Part shown: in pieces, positions 1-9,088 of the stretch
Position numbering within the stretch: position 1 is the stretch's first letter
How the letters are laid out: every line of letters begins with the position of its first letter
NCBI GenBank assembly: GCA_000171835.1
Contig: ABHC01000007.1
Location: forward strand, 124,001 to 188,000
Direction: 5' to 3'
Source of the DNA: an alpha proteobacterium BAL199
GTDB lineage: Bacteria; Pseudomonadota; Alphaproteobacteria; Thalassobaculales; Thalassobaculaceae
Length of the DNA stretch: 64,000 nt
Translations under genes and position numbers: made by a program
The notes under the pieces: model-generated
The model's database searches: none
Told to the model about the DNA's origin: nothing
Seen by the model: only the letters and a program-made list of their open reading frames with translations

Positions 1-56
1 GAGCGGACGTAGACGCTGGGCGCAAACCCGTAGAGATCGAACGGCTGGTCGGACAT
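1..56 (-). CDS. Partial N-terminus, possible glutathione S-transferase
   Basis: The first 56 bases read on the minus strand as an open frame starting at an ATG (54-56) and running off the window edge. A purine-rich GGGGGA lies about six bases before the ATG, as expected for a ribosome binding site. The 18 visible residues include an LYG-FAPS-YVR pattern resembling the first beta strand and active-site loop of many GST-like proteins. So little sequence is visible that the family call is only a suggestion. Confidence 0.35.
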   Translation of the reverse strand, partial: MSDQPFDLYGFAPSVYVR

Positions 57-138
57 GACGATCCCCCGCAAGGCGTAGGGCACGATCGTAGATCAGCGTG
101 GCGCTTGACGGACACCCCCCGCGTGCTAAGTCCTGGCC

Positions 139-597
<459 letters not shown>

Positions 598-659
598 ATT
601 ACGCTCGCAACTGACCGTCCTTAATCGATCGTTAACCCACTCAGCCTCACCCTTTTGCC

Positions 660-1244
660 ATGGAGGCGCTTTACGACATCATCGCCGACCGGGAGCAACG
701 TCTTCTGCTGCGCTGGTGGCTCGACGCCCGCGGCACCCGTGAGATGCCGGCGCGCGGCGACTTCGATCCTCTGGACCACCCCGACCTGCTGCCGCGCCTG
801 TTTCTGGTGGCGGTCAACCCAGAACCGCCGCATTTTCGGTACCGGCTGTGCGGCACCGAAATCGATGTGCAGCAGGGCTATTCGATGACGGCGCGTACAT
901 TCGAAGAGCTGTTCAGCGGTGAGCTGCTGCGCTTCACCCACGAGCGGTTCTTCGACACCGCCTTCAATCGCCGGATCAGCTATCACACCACGCATTTCAG
1001 CAACGACAACGAAGCCAAGTCCTGGCGCTTCACCCGCCTGCTGCTGCCGCTGGCCGAATCCGGCGCGCGTGTCGACATGATCCTGGGCAGCCGCGTCGTC
1101 GTCAGCGGCCTGCGACGCAGCTACGCCGAGCTTGAACAGGATGTCGACACCCGCCAGAGCTACGAAGTGGCGGTCGTCGACGCCGCCCACGCCGCGGAGC
1201 CCCGCGTGCGAATGCTCTCGCCCGGCACCCCCGAGCAACTCTGA
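660..1244 (+). CDS. PAS_5 domain protein
   Basis: A 194-residue soluble protein matching the PAS_5 family (PF07310), common in Rhodospirillales and relatives. The family pattern is visible from the start: a helix with RWWLDARG, then the 'P-R-x-D-x-D-P' segment, a PRLFLV strand and the FRYRLCGTEID strand, then MTARTFEELF. It has no membrane segment and no attached output domain, so a sensory or adaptor role is only inferred. No clear Shine-Dalgarno precedes the ATG; the chosen start gives the usual family N-terminus. It lies between rnpB and a penicillin-binding protein gene on the same strand. Confidence 0.75.
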   Translation: MEALYDIIADREQRLLLRWWLDARGTREMPARGDFDPLDHPDLLPRLFLVAVNPEPPHFRYRLCGTEIDVQQGYSMTARTFEELFSGELLRFTHERFFDTAFNRRISYHTTHFSNDNEAKSWRFTRLLLPLAESGARVDMILGSRVVVSGLRRSYAELEQDVDTRQSYEVAVVDAAHAAEPRVRMLSPGTPEQL

Positions 1245-1307
1245 CCGCAACCGCGGACGTGCCGCCGGCGTTCCTCCCGCGCCCTGTTGCGACCGAGGTT
1301 CAGCCGA

Positions 1308-3446
1308 ATGCGCCCCATACAGTACCTATCCGCCCGGCCGAAACTGGTACGGGGGCTGAAGCTTGGCGCCGCAATCGTCGGCGGACTGGCGGTCGCCGGG
1401 CTGCTGACCACGCTCGGACTGCTGTGGTATCTGCCGCTGACGGCCGACTTCCGCGACCCAAGCCGCCTAGCCCTGACCATCCAGGATCGAGACGGACAGG
1501 CGATCGCCTATCGAGGCGTGAGCCCGGGTGGCAGCCTTCCACTGTCGAGCATGCCGGAGCATCTCCCCAACGCGTTCATCGCGTTCGAGGACCGGCGGTT
1601 CCGGGACCACCCCGGCATCGACCTGTTCGGCATCGTGCGTGCCGCCGCGGTCAACGCCTCCGCCGGTTCGTGGCGGCAAGGCGCCAGCACGATCACCCAG
1701 CAGCTTGTTAAGAACACCTACCTGACTCCCGAGAAGACCCTCACCCGCAAGGTCCAGGAGGCTGCGCTCGCCGTCTGGCTGGAGCGCCGCCTGACCAAGG
1801 ATGCGATCATCGAACGCTACCTGAACACGGTGTATCTCGGCGCCGGCGCCTACGGGGTGGATGCCGCCTCACGACGCTATTTCGGCAAATCGGCGAGCGA
1901 AGCAACGCTGTCTGAGGCGGCCATGCTGGCCGGTCTCGCTCAGGCACCGTCTCGCACCGCACCGACCGTCGCGCTGAAGACCGCCCAGGAACGCGCCTCC
2001 CTCGTGCTGGACACAATGGTGGACGTCGGCTCGATCACGCCGGAACAAGCGGCCGCGGCCAAAGCTCAGCCCGCAACACTCGCGGCACAGCCGACATCCT
2101 CGATCGCCGCAGCATATCCCGCCGATTGGGCAGCCTCGAACGTCCGAAGCGACCTTGGCGATCTCTCCGGCTCGCTAACCGTTCGCACGACCATCGACCC
2201 CGGACTGCAGGAACTGGCCACCCGAACCCTGCAAGCCGTGCTTAGCAAAGAAGGACCCGACGCCAACGTCACCCAGGGCGCCCTGGTAGCGATGCAGCAG
2301 GACGGACGGATCCTGGCGGTTGTCGGCGGCGTCGATTACGCGGCGTCCGAATACAACCGCGCCGTCCAGGCGCGGCGGCAACCCGGTTCGCTGTTCAAGC
2401 TGTTCGTGTATCTCGCAGCGCTGCAAAGCGGAGTGCAGCCGGGCGACCGGGTCGAGGACCAGCCGGTCACCATCGATGGTTGGAGCCCAGGCAACTACAG
2501 CAACACGTTCCACGGCACTGTCACAGTTCGTGAAGCCTTCTCGCGGTCCTACAACGCCGCCTCTGTCCGCCTGCAGGAACGGGTCGGCCGCGACAAGGTG
2601 ATCGAACTCGCCAAATCAATGGGCATCAGCGGGTCGTTGCCTCCGCATCCAAGTCTCGTCCTTGGTACGACGGAAGTTTCGCTGGTCGAGATCACCGCGG
2701 CATTCGCTGCCGTCCAAGCCGGCAAGGTTCGGGTCCGACCGCGCGTCATTGAAAGCCTTACCACACCGGCTGGTGTGCCCTTGGCAGCCCCGGTCGACAA
2801 CATTCCCGACGCGCAATGGCCCCGAGCGGCAATGCTGGATCTGCTGAGGGCGGTGGTCGACGGCGGTACTGGAGGAGCAGCGCGGCTGCCGGTCCAGGCC
2901 TACGGCAAGACCGGAACGACCCAGGACAATCGCGATGCCTGGTTCGTCGGCTTCGCGGGCGATCTGGTCGTCGGAGTCTGGATCGGGAACGACGACGATC
3001 GACCGATGAACAAGGTCACCGGCGGCGGCCTGCCAGCCCGGTTGTGGCAGGCTTTCATGATCGAAGCGCTGAAAGGTGCTCCTGCATACTCGACAACTCC
3101 GGTGGCGGCGTTGCAGCCCGGAGCGGACGCGCCGATCGAAGGGCAGGCCTCCGTGGTCGACACCGGCACCCTCCGGGTCGACGGCCAGCAGGTCCGCCTG
3201 CTGGGGGTGGTCGGAAAGTCCGGAGCGCCGGCACAGGCCATGGCCGACTATATCGGCGACCGCGACGTGCAGTGCCGGGCTTCGGCCAATGGCCAGCACC
3301 GATGCGAGGTTGACGGCTGGGATCTCTCGGAGGTCGTGCTGTTCAACGGCGGCGGCCGAGCCTCCCCGGACGCTCCTGCCGGCTACGTTCGCGCCGAGCG
3401 CAAGGCACGCTCGGAACGCAAGGGCATCTGGGCGGAAGGCGGCTAA
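1308..3446 (+). CDS. Class A penicillin-binding protein (1A/1C type) with SNase-like tail
   Basis: A bifunctional peptidoglycan synthase of 712 residues. One membrane segment lies near residues 18-40. The glycosyltransferase domain (about 60-240) has the EDRRFRDHPG motif and the QGASTITQQLVKN motif. The transpeptidase domain has the serine nucleophile in SLFK at residue 361, an SYN motif and KTGTT, all required for catalysis. The last 95 or so residues (from about 615) resemble a staphylococcal-nuclease fold: TLRVDGQQVRLLG, two cysteines, Y-x-R-A-E-x-K-AR and a final KGIW. The acidic IDAPE-like catalytic motif is replaced by VVGKSG, so it is probably not a nuclease. ATG 1308 is preferred over an upstream in-frame TTG at 1287 because GAGG lies nine bases before it. 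Confidence 0.9.
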   Translation: MRPIQYLSARPKLVRGLKLGAAIVGGLAVAGLLTTLGLLWYLPLTADFRDPSRLALTIQDRDGQAIAYRGVSPGGSLPLSSMPEHLPNAFIAFEDRRFRDHPGIDLFGIVRAAAVNASAGSWRQGASTITQQLVKNTYLTPEKTLTRKVQEAALAVWLERRLTKDAIIERYLNTVYLGAGAYGVDAASRRYFGKSASEATLSEAAMLAGLAQAPSRTAPTVALKTAQERASLVLDTMVDVGSITPEQAAAAKAQPATLAAQPTSSIAAAYPADWAASNVRSDLGDLSGSLTVRTTIDPGLQELATRTLQAVLSKEGPDANVTQGALVAMQQDGRILAVVGGVDYAASEYNRAVQARRQPGSLFKLFVYLAALQSGVQPGDRVEDQPVTIDGWSPGNYSNTFHGTVTVREAFSRSYNAASVRLQERVGRDKVIELAKSMGISGSLPPHPSLVLGTTEVSLVEITAAFAAVQAGKVRVRPRVIESLTTPAGVPLAAPVDNIPDAQWPRAAMLDLLRAVVDGGTGGAARLPVQAYGKTGTTQDNRDAWFVGFAGDLVVGVWIGNDDDRPMNKVTGGGLPARLWQAFMIEALKGAPAYSTTPVAALQPGADAPIEGQASVVDTGTLRVDGQQVRLLGVVGKSGAPAQAMADYIGDRDVQCRASANGQHRCEVDGWDLSEVVLFNGGGRASPDAPAGYVRAERKARSERKGIWAEGG

Positions 3447-3465
3447 CCGCCACCGGTGAAGGCGG

Positions 3466-3675
3466 TCACTGCGGATTCGTCCACCCGCCCTTGGCATTCG
3501 ACGAGGTCGGGTTCTGTCCGGTTTTCGGGCTGCCACCGGATGTGCCGAACACCTTCTGACTGTCCTTCTCAGCACCCTTGATGGTGTTCGCGCAGCCACC
3601 AAGCGCCAGGCCCAGAGCGGCGACCACCACCAAAGCGGCGCGGCGGGCGTTCCGGTAATCCAATGCGTTTGCCAT
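3466..3675 (-). CDS. Entericidin-like small lipoprotein
   Basis: A 69-residue protein with a charged N-terminus, a hydrophobic signal segment (about residues 13-27) and the lipobox LGGC with the lipidated cysteine at residue 28. The mature part starts CANTIKGAEKDSQ, matching the entericidin EcnA/EcnB pattern. It therefore probably sits in a membrane as a small stress lipoprotein; its exact role is unknown. GGAG lies seven bases before the ATG. It is antiparallel between the penicillin-binding protein and mraZ. A GGAAC-N17-GGTT promoter candidate lies about 50-80 bases upstream. Confidence 0.8.
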   Translation of the reverse strand: MANALDYRNARRAALVVVAALGLALGGCANTIKGAEKDSQKVFGTSGGSPKTGQNPTSSNAKGGWTNPQ

Positions 3676-3727
3676 CACAGTGCTCCGTTCCAATACAAAC
3701 AGCCGGAGTGGCCGTTCCCGAAACTGG

Positions 3728-3753
3728 AACCCACGGCGATCGGTCTTGGTTCC
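3728..3753 (-). promoter_or_regulatory. Candidate EcfG-type stress promoter of the lipoprotein gene
   Basis: Read on the minus strand there is GGAAC, a 17-base spacer and GGTT. The alphaproteobacterial general-stress sigma factor EcfG uses GGAAC-N16/17-CGTT, so the -35 matches fully and the -10 in three of four bases. Transcription would start about 45 bases before the lipoprotein ATG. The element is also a 6-bp palindrome (GGAACC/GGTTCC), so it could instead be a protein-binding dyad. Confidence 0.4.
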
Positions 3754-3908
3754 GCCGCTCAACAAGAACATTTCAAGAACAATAAAACCTGCGCGCTGTA
3801 CCACACGGCTCCTTTGGATCGCATTGCGTGTTCTTTCGAGCACTTCGCGATCGGAGGCAAAACCGCGGTTTGACCGGGTAAAGCCCAAGGAATGACGGCG
3901 CACTCCCG

Positions 3909-3948
3909 TTGACGCCCACCATATCCCATGATATCCCAGATCATCCCA
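3909..3948 (+). promoter_or_regulatory. MraZ operator: four phased CCCA (TGGG) boxes
   Basis: CCCA occurs at 3915, 3925, 3935 and 3945, exactly 10 bp apart; on the other strand these are TGGG boxes. In E. coli, MraZ binds TGGGN repeats separated by 5 nt, the same 10-bp period. TTGACG at 3909-3914 could be a -35 with TATCCC at 3932 as a weak -10, placing the boxes over the promoter. The repeats are seen directly; the MraZ assignment follows from family knowledge and position before mraZ. Confidence 0.7.
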
Positions 3949-4086
3949 TGAACGAGGCGGGCCTATCCCATGCCGCACCGTTCGCCGGGCCGGGTCGATC
4001 GCCCGGACGCGGTTCGGGGACGAGGAGGGCGATCGGGCCGAGAGGTCGACGAATAGGGATCGAAATCCCGACACGCGAGGGCCGCA

Positions 4087-4557
4087 GTGGCAGTTTTTCT
4101 GTCCACATTCGCGAACAAGATCGACAAGAAGGGGCGGGTATCCGTCCCGGCAACCTTCCGTGCGGCCCTAGAGCAGGAAAAGTCGACTGGCCTGATCCTG
4201 TACCCATCGTTCAAGCATCCCTGCATCGAAGGCTGCGGCGACGAGCGGATCGAACAGATCGCGGAATCGATCGACGCGCTGGATGCGTTCTCCGAGGAAG
4301 CCGAAAACCTACAGACCATCCTGGCCGACTCCATTCGCCTGACCGTCGACGGCGACGGCCGGGTCATGATGCCAAAAGAACTGATCGACTTCGCTGAAAT
4401 TGACGACACCGCCGTTTTTGTCGGCCAGGGCAAGAGCTTCCAGATCTGGAAGCCCGCCACCTACGAGACCTATCGCTCCGAAAAGCGCGCCCGGGCACGG
4501 CAATCCGGTGCCACGCTGCGCATCGTCAAGAACGATGACAACGGGGGTGGGCGATGA
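4087..4557 (+). CDS. mraZ: Transcriptional regulator MraZ
   Basis: A 156-residue DNA-binding protein, first gene of the dcw operon, which in studied bacteria binds repeats before its own promoter and adjusts the operon. It has the two AbrB-like halves: an N-terminal [18 protein letters not shown] segment and a second copy of the pattern with [15 protein letters not shown]. The start is GTG, with GAGG six bases upstream. Its stop overlaps the rsmH start as ATGA. The phased CCCA boxes 140 bases upstream suggest autoregulation. Confidence 0.96.
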   Translation: MAVFLSTFANKIDKKGRVSVPATFRAALEQEKSTGLILYPSFKHPCIEGCGDERIEQIAESIDALDAFSEEAENLQTILADSIRLTVDGDGRVMMPKELIDFAEIDDTAVFVGQGKSFQIWKPATYETYRSEKRARARQSGATLRIVKNDDNGGGR

Positions 4558-5534
4558 CCGCTGACCCCGCCCTGCACATCCCGGTAATGCTTGAGCCGGT
4601 GGTCGAAGCGCTGGCGCCGCGCGACGGCGGCCGATACGTCGATGGCACCTTCGGCGTCGGTGGTTACACCCGGGCGCTGCTGACCGCCGCCAACTGCACC
4701 GTCTACGCCATCGACCGCGATCCCGAAGCGATCAGGCGCGCCGGTATCCTGGCGCAGGAGTTCGGTGGCCGGTTGATCGCGATCGAAGGTCGGTTCGGTG
4801 CCATGGACCAGTTGGTGGCCAACGCCGGTGCGGCACAGGTCGACGGCATTGCCCTCGATCTCGGCGTGTCCTCGCCGCAGATCGACGACGCCGAGCGCGG
4901 CTTCTCGTTCCGCTTCGATGGCCCACTCGACATGCGCATGGAGAAGGCCGGGCCGAGCGCCGCCGACGTCGTCAACGGCGCCACCGAGGCCGAACTGGCC
5001 GACATCGTGTTCTACCTGGGCGAGGAGCGCTACGCGCGCCGGGTCGCCCGGGCCTTGGTTGCCGCACGCCTGAACGGCCCCATCACCCGGACCGGCGAGT
5101 TGGCCGCAATCGTCCGCCGTGTCGTGCCGTCCTCCAAGTCGGGCGGAATCGACTCGGCCACCCGGACATTCCAGGCCCTGCGCATTCATGTGAACCGCGA
5201 ACTTGACGAACTCGACCACGGCCTTGAGGCCGCCGAACGGCTGCTCTCCCCGGGAGGCAGGCTGGCCGTGGTCTCCTTTCATTCGCTTGAGGACCGGCGG
5301 GTCAAGACCTTCCTGCGCCGCCGGTCCGGCCGGACCTCCGGCCCGTCGCGCCACGCGATGGCGGCCATCGCCGGCCCGGTCGACGGCCCGCGTCCGACCT
5401 TCGAGGTGATCACCGGACGGCCGATCGCGCCGAGCGACGCCGAGGCGGCGCGCAATGCACGCGCCCGTTCGGCCCGGCTGCGGATTGGTCAGCGTACCGA
5501 TGCCCCGGCGTGGCCGGCAGGCGAGGTGGCGTGA
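4554..5534 (+). CDS. rsmH: 16S rRNA m4C1402 methyltransferase RsmH
   Basis: A 326-residue S-adenosylmethionine-dependent enzyme that methylates N4 of C1402 in 16S rRNA in the decoding centre. Visible motifs are HIPVMLEPV at the start, the cofactor loop [15 protein letters not shown] near residue 30, LDLGVSSPQ, the [11 protein letters not shown] segment and the C-terminal [11 protein letters not shown]. The length is normal. It overlaps mraZ by four bases and ftsL by one, so translation is probably coupled. Confidence 0.97.
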   Translation: MTADPALHIPVMLEPVVEALAPRDGGRYVDGTFGVGGYTRALLTAANCTVYAIDRDPEAIRRAGILAQEFGGRLIAIEGRFGAMDQLVANAGAAQVDGIALDLGVSSPQIDDAERGFSFRFDGPLDMRMEKAGPSAADVVNGATEAELADIVFYLGEERYARRVARALVAARLNGPITRTGELAAIVRRVVPSSKSGGIDSATRTFQALRIHVNRELDELDHGLEAAERLLSPGGRLAVVSFHSLEDRRVKTFLRRRSGRTSGPSRHAMAAIAGPVDGPRPTFEVITGRPIAPSDAEAARNARARSARLRIGQRTDAPAWPAGEVA

Positions 5535-5935
5535 TGCGTCGCTCAACCATCCTGTGGTTCCTGATCGCGACCTGCCTGGGTGTCGCCCTCTTCCTGGTCA
5601 AGCACGAGGTGCAACGCCGCGAGGAACAGCTGGCCCAACTGCACCGCCAGATCCTGTCCAGCCAGGAGGCCATCCATGTCCTGGAGGCCGAGTGGAGCTA
5701 CCTGAACCGCCCGGATCGACTGGAAGCCTTGGTCCGACGGCATCTCGACCTGGTACCGCTCGACAACCAGCGGCTCGGTTCCATCGAATTGCTGCCGATG
5801 CGCCTGCCGTTACCGGACGTCGGGAGCACTGACGGCATGCCTGTGACGCAGGCTTCGATCGGATCGGGCACGGCAAACCTGCCCCCGCTGCCGGTGGGCC
5901 GACCCGTTGTCTTTACCCGGGAGGCTCGTCGATGA
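5534..5935 (+). CDS. ftsL: Cell division protein FtsL
   Basis: A 133-residue bitopic inner-membrane protein expected to join FtsB and FtsQ in the divisome. A membrane segment covers about residues 5-22, followed by a coiled-coil-like stretch rich in Glu, Gln, Arg and Leu (about 24-55), then the LNRPDRLEALVRRHLDL motif typical of alphaproteobacterial FtsL. The last 50 residues are Pro/Gly-rich. The ATG shares one base with the rsmH stop, so this start is preferred over one 24 bases earlier inside rsmH. Confidence 0.9.
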   Translation: MRRSTILWFLIATCLGVALFLVKHEVQRREEQLAQLHRQILSSQEAIHVLEAEWSYLNRPDRLEALVRRHLDLVPLDNQRLGSIELLPMRLPLPDVGSTDGMPVTQASIGSGTANLPPLPVGRPVVFTREARR

Positions 5936-7629
5936 GGACACGCTCTGAAACGGTTCGCCTGGAAGGACACGCCAAGCAGGCGATCGAGACCGGGCGCAAC
6001 CGGTTGATCCTCGCCGGCTGCCTGATCGGGCTGGCGTTCGTCGCCGTCAGCGCGCGCGTCGTGGAGTTGTCGGCGCTGCGCAATCACAGCGAGCCAGCGT
6101 TGAGCGCGTCGTCGGTCGACACCACACTGACCGTCGGCCGCGCGGACATCGTCGACCGCAATGGGCTGCTGGTCGCCACATCGCTGCGCACACCGTCGCT
6201 GTACGCCGACCCGAAGGAGGTACTGGACGCCGAGGATGCAGCGTTCCGGCTGGCAACCGCGCTACCGGACATCAACCCGGCTGAGACGGCCGCAAAACTG
6301 GCGTCCGACCGGCGTTTCGTTTGGTTGAAGCGCAATCTGACACCGCGGGAGCAGCAGCAGATCAACAGCCTGGGCATTCCGGGCCTGCACTTCTTCGACG
6401 AGTGGAAGCGCGTCTATCCCCAGGGATCGCTGACCGCCCATGTGGTCGGCTTCACCGACATCGACGACCGTGGCATCTCCGGCGTGGAACGCAGCTTCGA
6501 CGATGTTCTGCGCGGTGGTCGCGAGCCCTTGCGGCTGGCGCTCGACCTGCGCGTCCAGCACATCGTTCGCCAGGAACTGGCCCAGCAGATCGCCACGTTC
6601 GAAGCAATTGGTGGTGCGGGCGTCATCGTCGACGTCAACACCGGCGAGACCATCGCCATGGTGTCGCTGCCCGATTTCGATTCCAACGTTGCCGGCCAGA
6701 TGGACCCCGACGCGCTGTTCAACCGGGCGACGCTCGGCGTGTACGAGATGGGTTCCACCTTCAAGATCTTCAACACCGCGATGGCGCTGGAGGCCGGCAC
6801 CGCCACCATGCGCAGCGGCTACGATGCCACCAACCCGATCAAGATTTCCCGCTTCACGATCAGCGACTACCACGCCAAGCGGCGCTGGCTGTCGGTGCCC
6901 GAGATCTTCAAGTACTCGTCGAACATCGGCTCTGTGAAGATGGCGATCGACGTCGGCACCGAGGGCCAGCGCGCGTTCATGGCCAAGCTTGGCATGCTGC
7001 GCGAAACCGCCCTGGAACTGCCGGAACTCGGCCGGCCGATGGTCCCCAACCCTTGGCGGCCGATCAACACCATGACCATCGCCTTCGGCCACGGCCTGTC
7101 GGTCAGCCCGATGCATCTGGCCGCCGGAGTCGCCGCCATGGTGAACGGCGGCATCCGTCGGCCGCTGACCATTCTTGAGACCGATACTCCGTCGCCCGGC
7201 GAGCGGATCATCTCCGAGCGCACGTCGCACGACATGCGTCGCCTGATGCGCCTGGTGGTCGACGACGGAACCGGCCGCAAGGCCGACGCCGAAGGCTACA
7301 TCGTCGGCGGCAAGACCGGCACGGCCGAGAAAGTCGGTGGTCGCGGCGGGTACAGGCGCAAGGCTCTGATGTCCTCGTTCGTTGCCGCCTTCCCGATGCA
7401 GAAGCCGCGCTACGTCGTGCTGGTCATGGTCGACGAGCCCAAAGGAACCAAGGAATCCCACGGCTACGCGACTGGCGGCTGGGTGGCGGCTCCCGCCATC
7501 AGCCGGATCATCGCACGGTCAGCTCCCCTCCTCGGTGTGGCACCGGTAGACCCGGAAGCGCCCGAGATTCGCCGCGATCTGATGATCGAAGTGCCGGTCG
7601 AGGGAGGTAAGCGCCTTGCGTCTTTCTGA
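5932..7629 (+). CDS. ftsI: Septal peptidoglycan transpeptidase FtsI (PBP3)
   Basis: A class B penicillin-binding protein of 565 residues that cross-links septal peptidoglycan alongside FtsW. It has one membrane anchor (about residues 23-43), a pedestal domain with the DRNG motif, and a transpeptidase domain with the nucleophile in STFK (Ser275, Lys278), SSN at residue 329 and KTGTAEK at residue 461. All three catalytic motifs are intact. It starts as ATGA over the ftsL stop and overlaps murE by 14 bases. Confidence 0.97.
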   Translation: MRTRSETVRLEGHAKQAIETGRNRLILAGCLIGLAFVAVSARVVELSALRNHSEPALSASSVDTTLTVGRADIVDRNGLLVATSLRTPSLYADPKEVLDAEDAAFRLATALPDINPAETAAKLASDRRFVWLKRNLTPREQQQINSLGIPGLHFFDEWKRVYPQGSLTAHVVGFTDIDDRGISGVERSFDDVLRGGREPLRLALDLRVQHIVRQELAQQIATFEAIGGAGVIVDVNTGETIAMVSLPDFDSNVAGQMDPDALFNRATLGVYEMGSTFKIFNTAMALEAGTATMRSGYDATNPIKISRFTISDYHAKRRWLSVPEIFKYSSNIGSVKMAIDVGTEGQRAFMAKLGMLRETALELPELGRPMVPNPWRPINTMTIAFGHGLSVSPMHLAAGVAAMVNGGIRRPLTILETDTPSPGERIISERTSHDMRRLMRLVVDDGTGRKADAEGYIVGGKTGTAEKVGGRGGYRRKALMSSFVAAFPMQKPRYVVLVMVDEPKGTKESHGYATGGWVAAPAISRIIARSAPLLGVAPVDPEAPEIRRDLMIEVPVEGGKRLASF

Positions 7630-9088
7630 GCTAATCGACGGCCGAAGCATGAACCCGGCGGTAATCGGCGGGGCCGACCCGGATGTCGCCGGCATGACTG
7701 CCGACAGCCGGGAGGTTCGGCCCGGCTGGCTGTTCGCGGCGCTCCCCGGCCACAAGCTGGACGGCCGTCGCTACATCGACGACGCGCTCGGCCGCGGCGC
7801 GTGCGCAGTGCTGACCACGCCGGATTCCGAGGCCCGCATCGGTGGCCGCGTTCCCCTGGTGATGGATACCGATCCGCGTCGGCGCCTGGCCCGGATGGCG
7901 GCCCGTTTCTATGCCGCCCAGCCGGAAACCGTCGTGGCGGTCACCGGGACCAACGGCAAGACCTCGGTCGCCGAGTTCACCCGGCAGATCTGGGCACTGA
8001 CCGGCCAACGCTCGGCCAGTCTTGGCACCCTGGGGCTGATGGTTGATGGCAAGCCCGAGGGGCCGAGCCTGACCACGCCGGATCCGATCCGGCTACACGC
8101 GGTCCTGAAGGATCTCGCCGAGCGCGGCGTGACCCATGCCGCCATGGAAGCGTCGAGCCACGGCCTGCACCAATCCAGGCTGGATGGCGTGCGGATCAAG
8201 GCGGCGGCGTTCACCAATCTGACGCGTGACCATCTCGACTACCACGGCTCGATGGACGCCTACCGGGTTGCCAAACTCGCTCTGTTCGAGCGGGTGATGG
8301 AGACCGCCGGAACGGCCGTCCTGAACATCGATTCAGCGGAGTATCAGAGCTTCGCTTCCGCCGCCGGCCGGCGCGGTCACCGCATCCTCAGCTATGGCCG
8401 GCGGCCGGGCGCCGAGTTGCGCTTGGCCAGCCGGGTTGCACGGCCAGACGGCCAACTGCTCGACCTGATCGTGTTCGGCCGGGCTCGCACCGTCGAGTTG
8501 CCGCTGGTCGGCGACTTCCAGGCATGGAACGCCCTCGCGGCACTTGGTCTCGCCATCGCCACCGGCACGCCCGACGACCAGGCGACTGCCGCCCTCAGCC
8601 GACTTGCCGGCGTGCGCGGGCGCATGGAGCGGGTTGCCGTCCTGGCGAATGGTGCTGCCATCTACGTCGACTACGCCCATACCCCGGACGCGCTGGAGAC
8701 CGTGCTGAACGCCATCCGGCCGCACACCACCGGCAAGTTGTGGTGCGTGTTCGGTTGCGGCGGCGACCGCGACCCCGGCAAGCGTCCGATGATGGGGTGC
8801 ATGGTCGGCAAGCTCGCTGACAAGCCGATCGTCACCGACGACAACCCGCGCTCGGAAGACCCGGCGACGATCCGTGCCGCAGCGCTGGCCGCCTGCCCCG
8901 GCGGCGAGGAAATCGGCGACCGGGCGGAAGCAATCCGATCCGCCGTCTCACGGCTTGGGCCCGGCGACGTCCTGATGATCGCCGGCAAGGGTCACGAGCA
9001 GGGCCAAGAGATCAAGGGCGAGATCCGGCCGTTCGACGACGCCACGGTGGCCCGCGAGGCCGCTGCCCGCCAGGGAGCCGGCGCATGA
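7616..9088 (+). CDS. murE: UDP-MurNAc-tripeptide ligase MurE
   Basis: A 490-residue cytoplasmic ligase that adds the third residue of the peptidoglycan stem peptide. The ATP loop GTNGKTS is at residues 111-117, and the DNPR motif at 409-412 is the signature of enzymes that add meso-diaminopimelate, so the wall should be DAP-type. The start is TTG inside the end of ftsI, supported by GGAGG eight bases upstream; no in-frame ATG nearby fits. It overlaps murF as ATGA. Confidence 0.96.
   Translation: MRLSELIDGRSMNPAVIGGADPDVAGMTADSREVRPGWLFAALPGHKLDGRRYIDDALGRGACAVLTTPDSEARIGGRVPLVMDTDPRRRLARMAARFYAAQPETVVAVTGTNGKTSVAEFTRQIWALTGQRSASLGTLGLMVDGKPEGPSLTTPDPIRLHAVLKDLAERGVTHAAMEASSHGLHQSRLDGVRIKAAAFTNLTRDHLDYHGSMDAYRVAKLALFERVMETAGTAVLNIDSAEYQSFASAAGRRGHRILSYGRRPGAELRLASRVARPDGQLLDLIVFGRARTVELPLVGDFQAWNALAALGLAIATGTPDDQATAALSRLAGVRGRMERVAVLANGAAIYVDYAHTPDALETVLNAIRPHTTGKLWCVFGCGGDRDPGKRPMMGCMVGKLADKPIVTDDNPRSEDPATIRAAALAACPGGEEIGDRAEAIRSAVSRLGPGDVLMIAGKGHEQGQEIKGEIRPFDDATVAREAAARQGAGA

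Larger units (their letters stand above)
3676..4086. other. Intergenic region between lipoprotein gene and mraZ
   Basis: These 411 bases separate two divergent genes and must hold both promoters. I see a palindromic GGAACC...GGTTCC element at 3726-3753, suited to a minus-strand stress promoter, and a run of four CCCA boxes at 3915-3948, suited to MraZ control of the dcw operon. Short open frames here have no plausible start signals or family resemblance, so I do not call them genes. Confidence 0.7.

Noticed and set aside
1287-1307. Upstream TTG start for the penicillin-binding protein
   Set aside because: The ATG at 1308 has GAGG at good spacing; the TTG does not.
3680-3944. Short open frames on both strands before mraZ
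   Set aside because: No ribosome sites or recognisable patterns, and they overlap the regulatory elements.
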